Positions 26,507 through 34,317 of a stretch of DNA of 64,000 nucleotides are shown in pieces. The stretch spans positions 1-64,000 of IMG/VR virus record IMGVR_UViG_3300024054_000362; one strand, 5' to 3'. The translations under genes and the position numbers were made by a program. Source of the stretch: a virus. Position 1 is the first letter of the stretch, and each line of letters starts with the position of its first letter. The notes beneath the pieces are model-generated. The model saw only the letters and a program-made list of their open reading frames with translations, ran no database searches and had not been told where the DNA came from.

Positions 26507-26925
26507 ACATCAAACCGATTCGTACTGCTCGCGATCATGAAACCGCGCTCGCGCGTATCGATGACCTCTTTGCAGCAAAGCCAGGAACTTCGGCGTTTGA
26601 CGAACTCGACGTTCTCGCGACACTCGTCGATGCCTACGAGCGGGTCCATCACCCCATCGACCCGCCTTCACCGATCGAGGCGATCAAGTTTCGCATGGAT
26701 CAGGGACAGTTTACGCGCGCTGACCTCGTACGTGTGCTCGGCGGCAGCGCGAAGGTCGCTGAGGTGCTCGGTAGGAAGCGGGCGCTGTCCAAGATCATGA
26801 TCGTGAGGCTTCATCAAGAGTACTCAATCCCGTACGAGTCGCTGCTGAGCGACATCGCGCGGAGCAGCCAGCGTCGACGCAGAACAACAAAGCCAAAGGC
26901 GGCTCATCTACGAGCTGCGGGTTAG
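26503..26925 (+). CDS. higA: HigA-type antitoxin
   Basis: 140 residues. The N-terminal half (FDELDVLATLVDAYERVHHP) and the Xre-like HTH (TRADLVRVLGGSAKVAEVLG, then LSKIMIVRLHQEY) match HigA partners of HigB2. It should neutralise the toxin and repress the pair. Basic tail SSQRRRRTTKPKA. In a phage, such a pair may serve exclusion or maintenance. Confidence 0.88.
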   Translation: MNIKPIRTARDHETALARIDDLFAAKPGTSAFDELDVLATLVDAYERVHHPIDPPSPIEAIKFRMDQGQFTRADLVRVLGGSAKVAEVLGRKRALSKIMIVRLHQEYSIPYESLLSDIARSSQRRRRTTKPKAAHLRAAG

Positions 26926-26955
26926 TCTTATCCATGACAGAGAAGGGCTCAAACG

Positions 26956-27513
26956 ATGGGTAGCATCTATGTTCGCGCGAAGGTCAAGACCGGACGGGCC
27001 TCTGCGCGCACCGTTCAGTTCGAAGTTGACGGCGGATCGGCGACGAGCGTCATCGGCCTGAACACGGCGTGTCGCTTGAGCCCAGATCTCGTCTCGAAAG
27101 CCAAGGAAGTACGGCGTGAGACCGTAGGCGGCGCAACACTCGTCGGGTTGCAGCTTCCACCCACCTCGATTGCAACCGGACGCTACAAGGCTACGCTCAA
27201 TGACATCTTCATCCCGATCGTCGAGGAGGTAGTGCTCCAGAGGAAGAACCGCCGGACCGGACGCGTGATCACGAAGACCATTAGACGCGAGGTCGATCGC
27301 GACGAACCGCCGCTCCTCGGCCAGGACTTCCTGCAGGCAACGGGAGCGGTCGCGAACCACGCCGAACACAAGCTGGACGGTGTGAGAGACGGACTCTACG
27401 ATCCGCCAGCATCGCTTTCGCGAAAGTTCCGCCAACGTCCAGCGACCCAACAAGATAGCGCGCTGATTCGCTCACTTGCGTCGTGTGCAGTGACTCGACG
27501 CAGCCGTCGTTGA
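26956..27513 (+). CDS. Retropepsin-like (clan AA) aspartic protease-fold protein
   Basis: 185 residues. FEVDGGSATSVI occupies the place of the catalytic D-T/S-G motif and LLGQDFLQATGAV the usual I/L-G-x-D-F-L block near the end of the fold. The catalytic triplet reads DGG, so activity is uncertain. A ribosome site GAGAAGG precedes ATG. The last ~35 residues are basic and probably disordered. Confidence 0.55.
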   Translation: MGSIYVRAKVKTGRASARTVQFEVDGGSATSVIGLNTACRLSPDLVSKAKEVRRETVGGATLVGLQLPPTSIATGRYKATLNDIFIPIVEEVVLQRKNRRTGRVITKTIRREVDRDEPPLLGQDFLQATGAVANHAEHKLDGVRDGLYDPPASLSRKFRQRPATQQDSALIRSLASCAVTRRSRR

Positions 27514-27732
27514 AGCTTTACAACGTGCGCGGCGGCAAGGAGAAGCCACGAAAGATCCCACGGTGAGATCTTTCATAACGGCCTTCCGATGACGACGAAG
27601 GTGGTGATAGGGGCACGTAGAGGACGTGAGCAAGGATCGACCCACGCGTCGCATGAATCGCGTCGCCAGGTTCGAGTACATGGGTGCAGATCGCAATGGA
27701 CGCAAGGATATCCGTTGGCTATCCTTGGTCTG

Positions 27733-28314
27733 GTGACTCGTAAAGCGATCCTCGTCAAGGTACCTGATGCTGAGGATAGACTCTTCCGCCGCGCGGCTAA
27801 GCGACAAGGTTCGACCTTGTCAGGTTGGGTTCGCGGTGTCGCGAGGCGTGCCGCAAACGACGCATCTACGCTCTCGGGCTATACCGACGAAGGCGCAAGC
27901 GAGCGCGCCAGCTTCACAGTCGGTCTGCGCGCCGACAAGCCACGTCCGAAGTCGATCACGCAGAAGAAGGGAACGGTGATCAAGACCGAGGTCGCGCAGA
28001 ACGAATTCGCAAGGCTCCGTATCGCGCAGGTCGGCCCGAAGGGCGCGTCCGCAACCATCACGCGCTGCGAAGGACGTTGGGCTGATAGTCCAGCCGAGCC
28101 GACGATGGTCTGCGAGGTCGAGCACATCCCGTCGCCGAAGGAGGCGCGCACGCGGCAGTTCAAGAAGAACATGATCGCGCTTGCCGAGCAGTTGGCTGAG
28201 CGCCTCGGTCAGCACGAAGTGTGGTTGCGCCTCGGCGGCAGGTTGATCCGCGCGAACGCGCCCGGCGAGCGGGGCCCCAAGCCCCTCCGACGTCGCGGTC
28301 GGGTGCGGCGATGA
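27733..28314 (+). CDS. RHH-like N-terminus with unknown C-terminal domain
   Basis: 193 residues from GTG, 7 nt after TATCCT. AILVKVPDAEDRLFRRAAKR and STLSGWVRGVARRAA resemble a ribbon-helix-helix. The C-terminal ~120 residues are not recognised (FARLRIAQVGPKGASATIT..., RTRQFKKNMIALAEQLAERL) and end very basic. Overlaps the next gene start by 4 nt. Confidence 0.6.
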   Translation: MTRKAILVKVPDAEDRLFRRAAKRQGSTLSGWVRGVARRAANDASTLSGYTDEGASERASFTVGLRADKPRPKSITQKKGTVIKTEVAQNEFARLRIAQVGPKGASATITRCEGRWADSPAEPTMVCEVEHIPSPKEARTRQFKKNMIALAEQLAERLGQHEVWLRLGGRLIRANAPGERGPKPLRRRGRVRR

Positions 28315-28574
28315 CGAGCACTTCAAAGAGCCGGTTCCTCGATCCGGCGGAGATTGAGCGAGGCCTGCACGAGTTGGCGACAATCACCGGAGGTTCCGTC
28401 GCCCTCGCCGGTGGCGTTGCGCTCCAGTTGTACGGATCCGACCGCTTCACGCGCGACATCGACATCGTAGGGGGGACCTCCATCGCTGCGTTGCCTCCGC
28501 TGGGGGTGCTTTCGTTTGGCGGATATCGTTCGGAGACGCCCAGCGGAGTTCCGACGGACGTCCTGATGCAGTGA
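28311..28574 (+). CDS. Truncated nucleotidyltransferase (AbiEii-like fold)
   Basis: 87 residues. ATITGGSVALAGGVALQLYG followed by RFTRDIDIVG is the start of the AbiEii/MNT-like nucleotidyltransferase fold, with the GG and DxD-type (DID) motifs. Family members continue for 100-200 more residues, but here the frame stops exactly where the 59-bp repeat copy 2 begins. Hence a truncated gene whose end was replaced. Confidence 0.65.
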   Translation: MTSTSKSRFLDPAEIERGLHELATITGGSVALAGGVALQLYGSDRFTRDIDIVGGTSIAALPPLGVLSFGGYRSETPSGVPTDVLMQ

Positions 28575-28632
28575 GAAGCAAGGATCAACGCAGACTTAGC
28601 TCAGGTCCGGTATCACGTGATACCAGACCTGA
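28574..28632 (+). repeat. 59-bp dispersed repeat with parS-like palindrome, copy 2
   Basis: One mismatch (C for T at the 18th base) to the copy at 22182-22240. It abuts the truncated nucleotidyltransferase and precedes the tRNA-Ser pair, marking a likely recombination or insertion junction. Confidence 0.85.
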
Positions 28633-28646
28633 CAACGGGACGTAGC

Positions 28647-28731
28647 GGAAGGTAGCAGAGTCGAACTGCGACCCCTTGCGGGGTCCATCCAGTTAGCAAC
28701 CGGTGTCCGTGCCACCACGGAAGTACCTTCC
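28647..28731 (-). tRNA. tRNA-Ser (GCT)
   Basis: 7-bp acceptor GGAAGGT/ACCTTCC, anticodon loop TTGCTAA, long variable arm (GGACCCC...GGGGTC) and T arm GCAGTTCGACTCTGC. The class II variable arm supports Ser. Confidence 0.93.
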
Positions 28732-28735
28732 AAGC

Positions 28736-28822
28736 GGAGCGTCCAGGACTCGAACCCGCACGGCCTCTCGACCGTGGACCTGTTTTCGAGACAGGCGAGG
28801 ACACCCGTCCTCCTCACGCTCC
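28736..28822 (-). tRNA. tRNA-Ser (CGA)
   Basis: Acceptor GGAGCGT/ACGCTCC, anticodon loop CTCGAAA with stem CCTGT/ACAGG, long variable arm, T loop TTCGAGT. Four bases from the tRNA-Ser(GCT) gene; one transcript is likely. Confidence 0.93.
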
Positions 28823-28940
28823 AACACACCTAGGAGCCGCTTTAGCGACTGCAACTAGAAGAGCGTGACGAGCGCGAGAACTTCACGAGGGTACTCTAGC
28901 CGTCGACGATGAAGGCGTCAAGCGATACGGTCCGTAGGTC

Positions 28941-29237
28941 ATGTCGACGTACCGCCTCTTCTGCCTGAACCCGAACGACGTCACGCAAGCCGAGTTGATC
29001 GACTGCGCCGAAAAAGAGCGACAGCTCGCCCGCGTTGTCTTCAAACGATGGCCGGTCGCTGCATGTCTTCCGTACACACAAAAGGACGGGCCCGAAGTGG
29101 GCGACGTTGTCCTCACGATCTGGGAGACGGCGGACGACGCCAAGCACAAGCGTCCACCGGTCGCGATCGTTCGAACACGCCCGAACCCTAAGCTCGGCTT
29201 TACGGCAAACATTTGGAAAACGCCGGTGAGCGCGTGA
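28941..29237 (+). CDS. Hypothetical protein
   Basis: 98 residues. STYRLFCLNPNDVTQAELID opens an alpha/beta-looking fold without membrane helix. Not recognised. Overlaps the next start (GTGA). Confidence 0.6.
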   Translation: MSTYRLFCLNPNDVTQAELIDCAEKERQLARVVFKRWPVAACLPYTQKDGPEVGDVVLTIWETADDAKHKRPPVAIVRTRPNPKLGFTANIWKTPVSA

Positions 29238-29425
29238 CGTCCGATGTAGAAGACGACGACGATCTCGACGAAGACGACGATCTCGACGAAGACGCGCCCT
29301 CAGAAGCACCGCCACACTGGTCCACACAGCTTGTATGGACCGTCGTCAACATCGGTCTCGCGCTGTTGATCGCTTCGTTCGTGTTGTTGGTTATCTACCA
29401 GATGTGGTTCTACGTCCTGACATAG
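29234..29425 (+). CDS. Small single-helix membrane protein with acidic head
   Basis: 63 residues from GTG. The first 27 are largely Asp/Glu (two DDDDLDE units); one membrane helix (VVNIGLALLIASFVLLVIYQMW) ends at the C-terminus. Acidic head suggests N-in topology is disfavoured. Could be a holin-like or inner membrane phage protein; unknown. Confidence 0.6.
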   Translation: MTSDVEDDDDLDEDDDLDEDAPSEAPPHWSTQLVWTVVNIGLALLIASFVLLVIYQMWFYVLT

Positions 29426-29429
29426 GTCG

Positions 29430-29459
29430 ATCGCTGGAGCGATCGTCCGTGTTAGCCTA
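29430..29459 (+). promoter_or_regulatory. Palindromic operator and extended -10 for the 29465 gene
   Basis: GATCGC-TGGA-GCGATC then GTGTTAGCCT; GTG start about 6 nt after the -10. Confidence 0.65.
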
Positions 29460-29464
29460 CGCAC

Positions 29465-30175
29465 GTGGGTACGATTCTAAAAAACATCGTTTCGTTCACG
29501 GGGCTGGTCGTAGGTGTACCGATGTCGCTGCCGCACAGGCTGAACGTGAACGGCTTCGCCGTCATCCCACAGCTCGTCCTCGACTCACAGTCCGGGTTCA
29601 CGACGACGGCGAACAGCACCAACGTAACGGTTACGCGAACCGTCGCTGCAGCGAGTGGGAACGTCAACGTCTACTGCGAGCACTGGCACACGATCGAAGA
29701 TTTGAAGCCCCCGGGCGGGCTCGGTTCCTTGGTGCCGTTCATCGCGGCTTCGGGCGGTGGCGGTTCGACGATTCAACACACGCAACGTACGCCGGTCACG
29801 CAACAAGAGCTACTCAACAACGGCACGACGACGGTGCTTACGTGTCCGTCGTTCACGCCGGCAGCAGGCTCGTTCGTACAGGCCACGGGTAGCGTTGCCG
29901 TTCAGATCATCGGCAACACGACCGACACGACACCAACCGCGATCGCCGTATTGCAAGAGGACGGTACTGACATCGCGCAGTGGAAGGTCGCGCTTCCTAT
30001 TGTTGCCGTTGACGGTCCGACGTTCGACGGCTTTACGGCGATCCCCTTTGCGTGGGCGTTCGTCGCTGACGGCGCCGCACACGTCTATTCGCTCGCCATC
30101 ACGACCGACTCGACGAGCGACGGTACTTGGAGCGCGAACAGCCGTAGCATGTTCGTCAACGCGATCACGCCGTAG
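29465..30175 (+). CDS. Fibre-like virion protein, short paralog
   Basis: 236 residues from GTG. The first ~95 residues (TILKNIVSFTGLVVGVP...PHRLNVNGFAVIPQ...[20 protein letters not shown]) recur almost unchanged in the next gene, identifying a shared attachment module. After a Gly linker comes a beta-rich Thr/Ala/Asn domain. Tail fibre or decoration role is inference from the modular build and collagen-bearing neighbour. Confidence 0.65.
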   Translation: MGTILKNIVSFTGLVVGVPMSLPHRLNVNGFAVIPQLVLDSQSGFTTTANSTNVTVTRTVAAASGNVNVYCEHWHTIEDLKPPGGLGSLVPFIAASGGGGSTIQHTQRTPVTQQELLNNGTTTVLTCPSFTPAAGSFVQATGSVAVQIIGNTTDTTPTAIAVLQEDGTDIAQWKVALPIVAVDGPTFDGFTAIPFAWAFVADGAAHVYSLAITTDSTSDGTWSANSRSMFVNAITP

Positions 30176-30186
30176 CTGCGTAGACC

Positions 30187-30216
30187 GATCGCGGGAGCGA
30201 TCATCCGTGATAGCTT
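30187..30216 (+). promoter_or_regulatory. Palindromic operator and extended -10 for the 30223 gene
   Basis: GATCGC-GGGA-GCGATC then GTGATAGCTT, 6 nt before GTG. Confidence 0.65.
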
Positions 30217-30222
30217 CTGTGG

Positions 30223-31326
30223 GTGGGTACCATCCTCAAGAACGTCGTCTCGTTTACAGGCCTCGCCGTAGGCGTTCCGACGGCCTTACCACACCGCATG
30301 AACGTAAACGGCTACGCGGTGATCCCACAGGTCGTGTTGCCCTCCCAACCAGGCTTCACGATCACCGCCAACACGATCAACGTTACCGTCACGCGAACAG
30401 TCGACGCTCCAACGGACAGCATCAACGTCTACTGCGAGCACTGGCATACGATCGAGGATCTCGAACCGCCCGGCGGCTTGGGATCGCTCGTACCGTTCAT
30501 CGGCAGCGGCGGAGGCGGCGGAGGCGGTCTCGGCCCCACAGGCCCCACAGGGCCAACCGGTGCAACGGGCCCAACAGGCGCAACAGGGCCTACAGGCGCG
30601 ACAGGTCCGACGGGTCCCACAGGGCCGACGGGTGCCAGTATCACCGGTCCCACCGGTCCCACAGGCCCTGGGGGCGGCGGTGCAATCACACACAACCAAA
30701 GCCTCACCGGCGACGGTACAGGCGGTTCGCCGATCGGTGTTTCAGATCCACTCGACAACGCCGCCGACGGTCCCAACTCGATTCTTACGGACACGCTCAT
30801 CGGCAACGTGTTGGGCATCGGCCTCGGCCTGGTGCAAGGCTCGACGGTGCTCAGTGGACAAACGTTGATCGGCGGCGGTGGTGGTCCGGGTCAGCAGCGA
30901 ACCGAAATCGCAGGAACGGCGTTTCGTTTGTTCGGCACGGGCACGTTCTACGGCGTCACGAACGGTGCAGGTAACCCGCAAGCGGCGGGCAACCTCAACA
31001 ACTACAGCCCCTCGCCCGGCAACACGATGCGCATCATCGCGATCGTTCCAGATGCCGCAGGGACGACGCTTACTGGGTTCGACACAGCCGCGATCGCAGC
31101 AGTCGACGCCGATCTTGGTACCGACGGCCGTGTGCTCACGATCATCAACACGGCCGTCGGTGATGAAGGTACGGCTCAGCTGACGATTTCGTTTGAGGAT
31201 CTCAACTCGACGGACGTCAACCGTTTCATCACACCAAACCGCGCGAACATCGTCCTCAACACCGGCGACTCGGCGTCGTTCATCTATCAAGACGACGTCC
31301 AGCGGTGGCGCTACATCAACATGTGA
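30223..31326 (+). CDS. Fibre-like virion protein with collagen repeat, long paralog
   Basis: 367 residues from GTG. N-terminal module as in the preceding gene; residues ~105-150 are collagen-like Gly-X-Y triplets ([16 protein letters not shown]...). The C-terminal ~200 residues are beta-rich ([30 protein letters not shown], ending [15 protein letters not shown]), typical of phage fibre tips that end in W/Y-rich strands. Collagen triplets in phage fibres give trimeric shafts. Confidence 0.75.
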   Translation: MGTILKNVVSFTGLAVGVPTALPHRMNVNGYAVIPQVVLPSQPGFTITANTINVTVTRTVDAPTDSINVYCEHWHTIEDLEPPGGLGSLVPFIGSGGGGGGGLGPTGPTGPTGATGPTGATGPTGATGPTGPTGPTGASITGPTGPTGPGGGGAITHNQSLTGDGTGGSPIGVSDPLDNAADGPNSILTDTLIGNVLGIGLGLVQGSTVLSGQTLIGGGGGPGQQRTEIAGTAFRLFGTGTFYGVTNGAGNPQAAGNLNNYSPSPGNTMRIIAIVPDAAGTTLTGFDTAAIAAVDADLGTDGRVLTIINTAVGDEGTAQLTISFEDLNSTDVNRFITPNRANIVLNTGDSASFIYQDDVQRWRYINM

Positions 31327-31464
31327 GCGAGCGAGCGTCCGCGCTCAGCTTCTGTTCGCGAGCGCACCAATTGTGAACCGAGTTGTGTCGGCTCACGGAG
31401 CGCTCACGCTGTGATGTCGACGACGATGTAGTTGCGCGTCGGTGATCGACGCGTTGCGAAAAGT

Positions 31465-31490
31465 GATCGCGTCAGCGATCCGCGTAGACT
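31465..31490 (+). promoter_or_regulatory. Palindromic operator and -10 for the 31497 gene
   Basis: GATCGC-GTCA-GCGATC then TAGACT, 6 nt before ATG. Confidence 0.65.
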
Positions 31491-31496
31491 TTCCTG

Positions 31497-31736
31497 ATGG
31501 CAGACGACCAAAACAAGCGACCGTTGATGTCTACGCGGCCGACCGTCCGCCTCGAACCTGGCGATTTGAAACCGTCATGGCCGGTCGTGCTCGCAATGCT
31601 CGAACAACTCAGCGCATGGGGAACGTTCGCGCTGCGCCTTGGAACGCTCGCGTTGATCCAAGAATGCGTTCGAGATCTCACATCGCGCGACGCCGACTAC
31701 GCAACCGTCGAACGCATGCGCGAACTTCGCGAGTAG
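31497..31736 (+). CDS. Hypothetical protein
   Basis: 79 residues. Basic/Pro N-terminus then a helix (PVVLAMLEQLSAWGTFALRL) and an acidic C-terminal helix. Too polar for a clear membrane span. Convergent with the doubtful 31575-32015 reading frame, which overlaps it by 162 nt; this one has the better start signal. Confidence 0.6.
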   Translation: MADDQNKRPLMSTRPTVRLEPGDLKPSWPVVLAMLEQLSAWGTFALRLGTLALIQECVRDLTSRDADYATVERMRELRE

Positions 31737-32015
31737 ATCAGTTGCGATCTCGCTGAGGTCGCCGTTGCATCGCGTGATCGTGAGCGGACCGTGTTCATCG
31801 GACCAACCACCGCAATCGAAGGTGGTCGAACATGTGTTCGGCGACCATCGCTTGCCAGTGACGAGCGGATGGTTGGGCCCGGTTGGATGGTAAATGACAA
31901 GCCGCGGTCGGTGCGCTAGGGACGCGCCGACGACCGCGACAACCGCCGCGACATACAGCACGAGGAACGTGCCACGTGGACGCGATCCATCACACAAACC
32001 TGGGCGGATCGCCAT
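31575..32015 (-). CDS. Doubtful membrane protein overlapping the 31497 gene
   Basis: 146 residues from ATG (MAIRPGLCDGSRPRG). A good membrane helix (TFLVLYVAAVVAVVGASL) and a Cys-containing segment favour a real gene, but the last ~54 residues are antisense to the 31497 gene. Either the true stop is earlier (sequence change) or the genes really overlap. The start overlaps the 31990 gene by 26 nt. Confidence 0.35.
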   Translation of the reverse strand: MAIRPGLCDGSRPRGTFLVLYVAAVVAVVGASLAHRPRLVIYHPTGPNHPLVTGKRWSPNTCSTTFDCGGWSDEHGPLTITRCNGDLSEIATDLLAKFAHAFDGCVVGVARCEISNAFLDQRERSKAQRERSPCAELFEHCEHDRP

Positions 32016-32253
32016 CAGCGACGGACTTGTCGCGTACAATCTCGAATGGCGGTGGAGGATCCTTCGGGACGTTCGCAGCTAAGAGATGACCAGCCGTCGC
32101 GTCGAGGAACCAGCGTCCATCGGTCTGACGAACAGGTCCGTCAAAGATGCCGATACAACGGACGAAATCGCGACCGCTGAGGTACACGACCAAGATCGTC
32201 TCACCGGCAGCGCGCCGACGTTCGACCTCGCACATCAGCTCGTAAGCAAACAT
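31990..32253 (-). CDS. Hypothetical protein
   Basis: 87 residues from ATG (MFAYELMCEVERRRAAGE). Compact alpha/beta composition: ILVVYLSGRDFVRCIGIFDG and a Pro-rich loop. TAAGTT lies 8 nt before the start. Not recognised. Confidence 0.6.
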   Translation of the reverse strand: MFAYELMCEVERRRAAGETILVVYLSGRDFVRCIGIFDGPVRQTDGRWFLDATAGHLLAANVPKDPPPPFEIVRDKSVADGDPPRFV

Positions 32254-32293
32254 CGTAGACCAACTTAACACGAGGGATGCTGAAGCACTACGC

Positions 32294-32824
32294 CTAGTCG
32301 TGGTCCAACTCGCCGGTCCAGTACAGGTAGTCGCGCCATGCGTCTGGGACCGAATCGCGACTGACGGTCACGACGAGCGTTGGAATCGCCGTCGGCTGCG
32401 TGGGCTGTTTGAGTAGCTTCATACCCGCCTCGGCCGGTGTCCGGTTCGCCTTCCGCCAGTTGCAGTCCTGGCAGCTCGTCACGATGTTGAGCCAATTCGT
32501 CTTGCCGCCACGTGACCTCGGAACGATGTGATCGTACGTCAGCTCGTTGATCGTTCGCTCGTCACCGCAGTACTGGCAGCGGTAGTTGTCGCGGCCGTAG
32601 ATGTTCACGCGCGAGAACTTGATCGGCTTCCTGTGTCGGCGGAACGCGCGAAGTAGTCGAACGACGGCGGGGATCTTGATGACGAGCGACGTCGTCTTGA
32701 TGTTGCGGTCGTATTCTTCAACGACCTCGACTTTGCCGAGGAAGAGCAACGTGATCGCGCGCTGCCAGCTGACGATCTCGACGGGCTCGTAACTCTGGCT
32801 GAGGACAAGCGTCCGCGTTTGCAT
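32294..32824 (-). CDS. HNH endonuclease
   Basis: 176 residues; AGGAGG 4 nt before ATG. VLSQSYEPVEIVSWQRAITL and GKVEVVEEYD are the N-terminal signature of the common bacterial/phage HNH group; CQYCG, TYDHIVPRSRGGKTNWLNIV and SCQDCN form the zinc-bound HNH core. Full length for the group. Located beside a tRNA cluster; nicking or homing role possible. Confidence 0.85.
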   Translation of the reverse strand: MQTRTLVLSQSYEPVEIVSWQRAITLLFLGKVEVVEEYDRNIKTTSLVIKIPAVVRLLRAFRRHRKPIKFSRVNIYGRDNYRCQYCGDERTINELTYDHIVPRSRGGKTNWLNIVTSCQDCNWRKANRTPAEAGMKLLKQPTQPTAIPTLVVTVSRDSVPDAWRDYLYWTGELDHD

Positions 32825-32903
32825 ATGTCCTCCTTCGATTAGTGCACGCCTCGACGCCTGATCTGTTGGCCGAGGTGCGAGCGGCGACGCCGCCAACATT
32901 AAC

Positions 32904-33113
32904 CTACCCTCTTCGTGGGGCGAACGGATTCCCCAGACCACGGAGCGGATGATCGCGCATCTCCTCGCGCATCTCCTGCTCCAACTTCGCACTGATTGCT
33001 TCCTGTGCCTTGCTCATTGCCGTCACCAGCGTGTTGATCGCCTGACGCACTTCTTCGTGTTGGAGCATACCCAGGCTGATCTTGATCTCAATGGGGTTCA
33101 TTGTGTCGAACAT
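32904..33113 (-). CDS. Small helical protein
   Basis: 69 residues (alternatively from the second ATG, MNPIEIKISL). Amphipathic helix with many Glu/Gln (KAQEAISAKLEQEMREEMRD) and basic end. TATTGT lies 7 nt before ATG. Not recognised. Confidence 0.55.
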   Translation of the reverse strand: MFDTMNPIEIKISLGMLQHEEVRQAINTLVTAMSKAQEAISAKLEQEMREEMRDHPLRGLGNPFAPRRG

Positions 33114-33182
33114 GCTGGTGACAATACCAGACGTCGTCGCACCAGATGCAAGCGCACTGCTCCTGCGCTACAGGCTGTTGAG

Positions 33183-33256
33183 GGTGTACGACGGGGATCG
33201 AACCCGCCTAAACCTGGTCCACAACCAGGCGCTTTCACCAGACGGCCACGTACACC
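33183..33256 (-). tRNA. tRNA-His (GTG)
   Basis: Acceptor GGTGTAC/GTACACC, anticodon stem CCTGG/CCAGG around TTGTGGA, T arm GGCGGGTTCGATCCCCGTC. The extra G-1 usual in bacterial tRNA-His is not encoded. Confidence 0.92.
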
Positions 33257-33362
33257 ATAAGCAACGCGTAGGATCTGGTTCATCAGACGCGGCAACTGAT
33301 CGACTGGCACGCAGTGGATGAGTTGATCGATCGTTACGTCGTCTGACTAATCTACGCGCTGG

Positions 33363-33435
33363 TACTGGACGTCGGGATCGAACCGACCACGAGCAGTGTG
33401 TAAAACTGCCATCACCGCCAGGTGAACTGTCCAGC
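33363..33435 (-). tRNA. tRNA-Val (TAC)
   Basis: Acceptor GCTGGAC/GTCCAGT, anticodon loop TTTACAC in stem GCAGT/ACTGC, T loop TTCGATC. The CCA end is encoded just beyond. Confidence 0.92.
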
Positions 33436-33558
33436 GTTAGGAAAGACGTCACGAGCTTGCTCGGCGCAGGTTCCCTGGGCTGGTATGTAGCCTGCGCGAT
33501 TCGTGCGTTTCGTCCCTCGATGTCTTCGCGTACGCGTTGAATCATCGAACGTCTTCCG

Positions 33559-33630
33559 TCGGGGTGGAGGGATTCGAACCCTCGATCTCTCGCTCCCGAA
33601 GCGAGCGCGATACCACTTCGCTACACCCCG
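33559..33630 (-). tRNA. tRNA-Pro (CGG)
   Basis: Acceptor CGGGGTG/CACCCCG, anticodon stem CTCGC/GCGAG around TTCGGGA, T arm GAGGGTTCGAATCCCTC. Confidence 0.92.
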
Positions 33631-33711
33631 AAGCGTGGTCTTCGGGACTTGCACCCGATTCTCTTTGGCTGCTTCTTCGCGTTCGCCGTCCGCGAAGCCA
33701 AGACCACGTAG

Positions 33712-33785
33712 CGCCCCTGGAAGGACTTGCACCTCCGGCCCTCCGATCCGTAGTCGGATGCTCTAATCTGCTGAGCTACAGGGGC
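33712..33785 (-). tRNA. tRNA-Arg (ACG)
   Basis: Acceptor GCCCCTG/CAGGGGC, anticodon stem TCCGA/TCGGA around CTACGGA. The T loop is unusual (TGCAAGT instead of TTCRANT). Confidence 0.9.
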
Positions 33786-33883
33786 ATGGTAACAGGATAA
33801 GCTCGATTCAGAAACTGCCGCGCCCTGTTGAACGCGACGTTTGAGTCTTCTCTCGTGAGCCGTTGTACGAACCCCGAGTGTTG

Positions 33884-33957
33884 TGCCGTCGGAGGGACTC
33901 GAACCCTCAACCTATCGGGTAAAAGCCGAATGCTGCTACCAGTTGAGCTACGACGGC
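33884..33957 (-). tRNA. tRNA-Lys (TTT)
   Basis: Acceptor GCCGTCG/CGACGGC, anticodon loop CTTTTAC, T arm GAGGGTTCGAGTCCCTC. Discriminator A. Confidence 0.92.
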
Positions 33958-34046
33958 GCGAGGATGCGTGCCGTCGAGCGTTTGAGCTTCATGCGTAACT
34001 CCAAGTTCATCCGTAGAGGTGGTTGCAGATATCGGCCTGCACGCCG

Positions 34047-34073
34047 GGTGAAGGTGGAAGGAGTCGAACCTTC
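34047..34073 (-). pseudogene. tRNA 3'-end remnant
   Basis: A perfect T arm (GAAGG-TTCGACT-CCTTC) and a following CACCTTCACC segment, but no matching 5' acceptor strand or anticodon arm upstream. Decayed or never complete. Confidence 0.4.
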
Positions 34074-34095
34074 GTGTGCCCCTGAGGAGAACCCA

Positions 34096-34317
34096 TCATT
34101 TCAGTTCCTCGTTTCGTTCGAGACGGATCGACACCGTGTGACCGTTCTTGGTTCGAAGCGTCACGTCGACGGTGTCGAGGTCGACGCTGAGACGCTTCGC
34201 GAGATCCGGAACAACGCCGAGCATTCCCAACACCGTCGCGTTCACCATGTCCGGTGAAGCTGTCGGCGGGGTCGTGTAGACGATCTTGAACCCGGAAGGG
34301 CCGAGCGCCGTCGTCAC
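34096..34317 (-). CDS. Hypothetical protein coupled to the coiled-coil protein
   Basis: 73 residues from GTG that overlaps the upstream stop (GTGA). Beta/alpha composition: FKIVYTTPPTASPDMVNATV, then LSVDLDTVDVTLRTKNGHTV. Not recognised. Confidence 0.6.
   Translation of the reverse strand: MTTALGPSGFKIVYTTPPTASPDMVNATVLGMLGVVPDLAKRLSVDLDTVDVTLRTKNGHTVSIRLERNEELK

Noticed and set aside
33503-34257. Frames reading EGFEPS.../EGLEPSTYR...
   Set aside because: Typical false translations of antisense tRNA genes; tRNA-Pro, -Arg and -Lys explain them.
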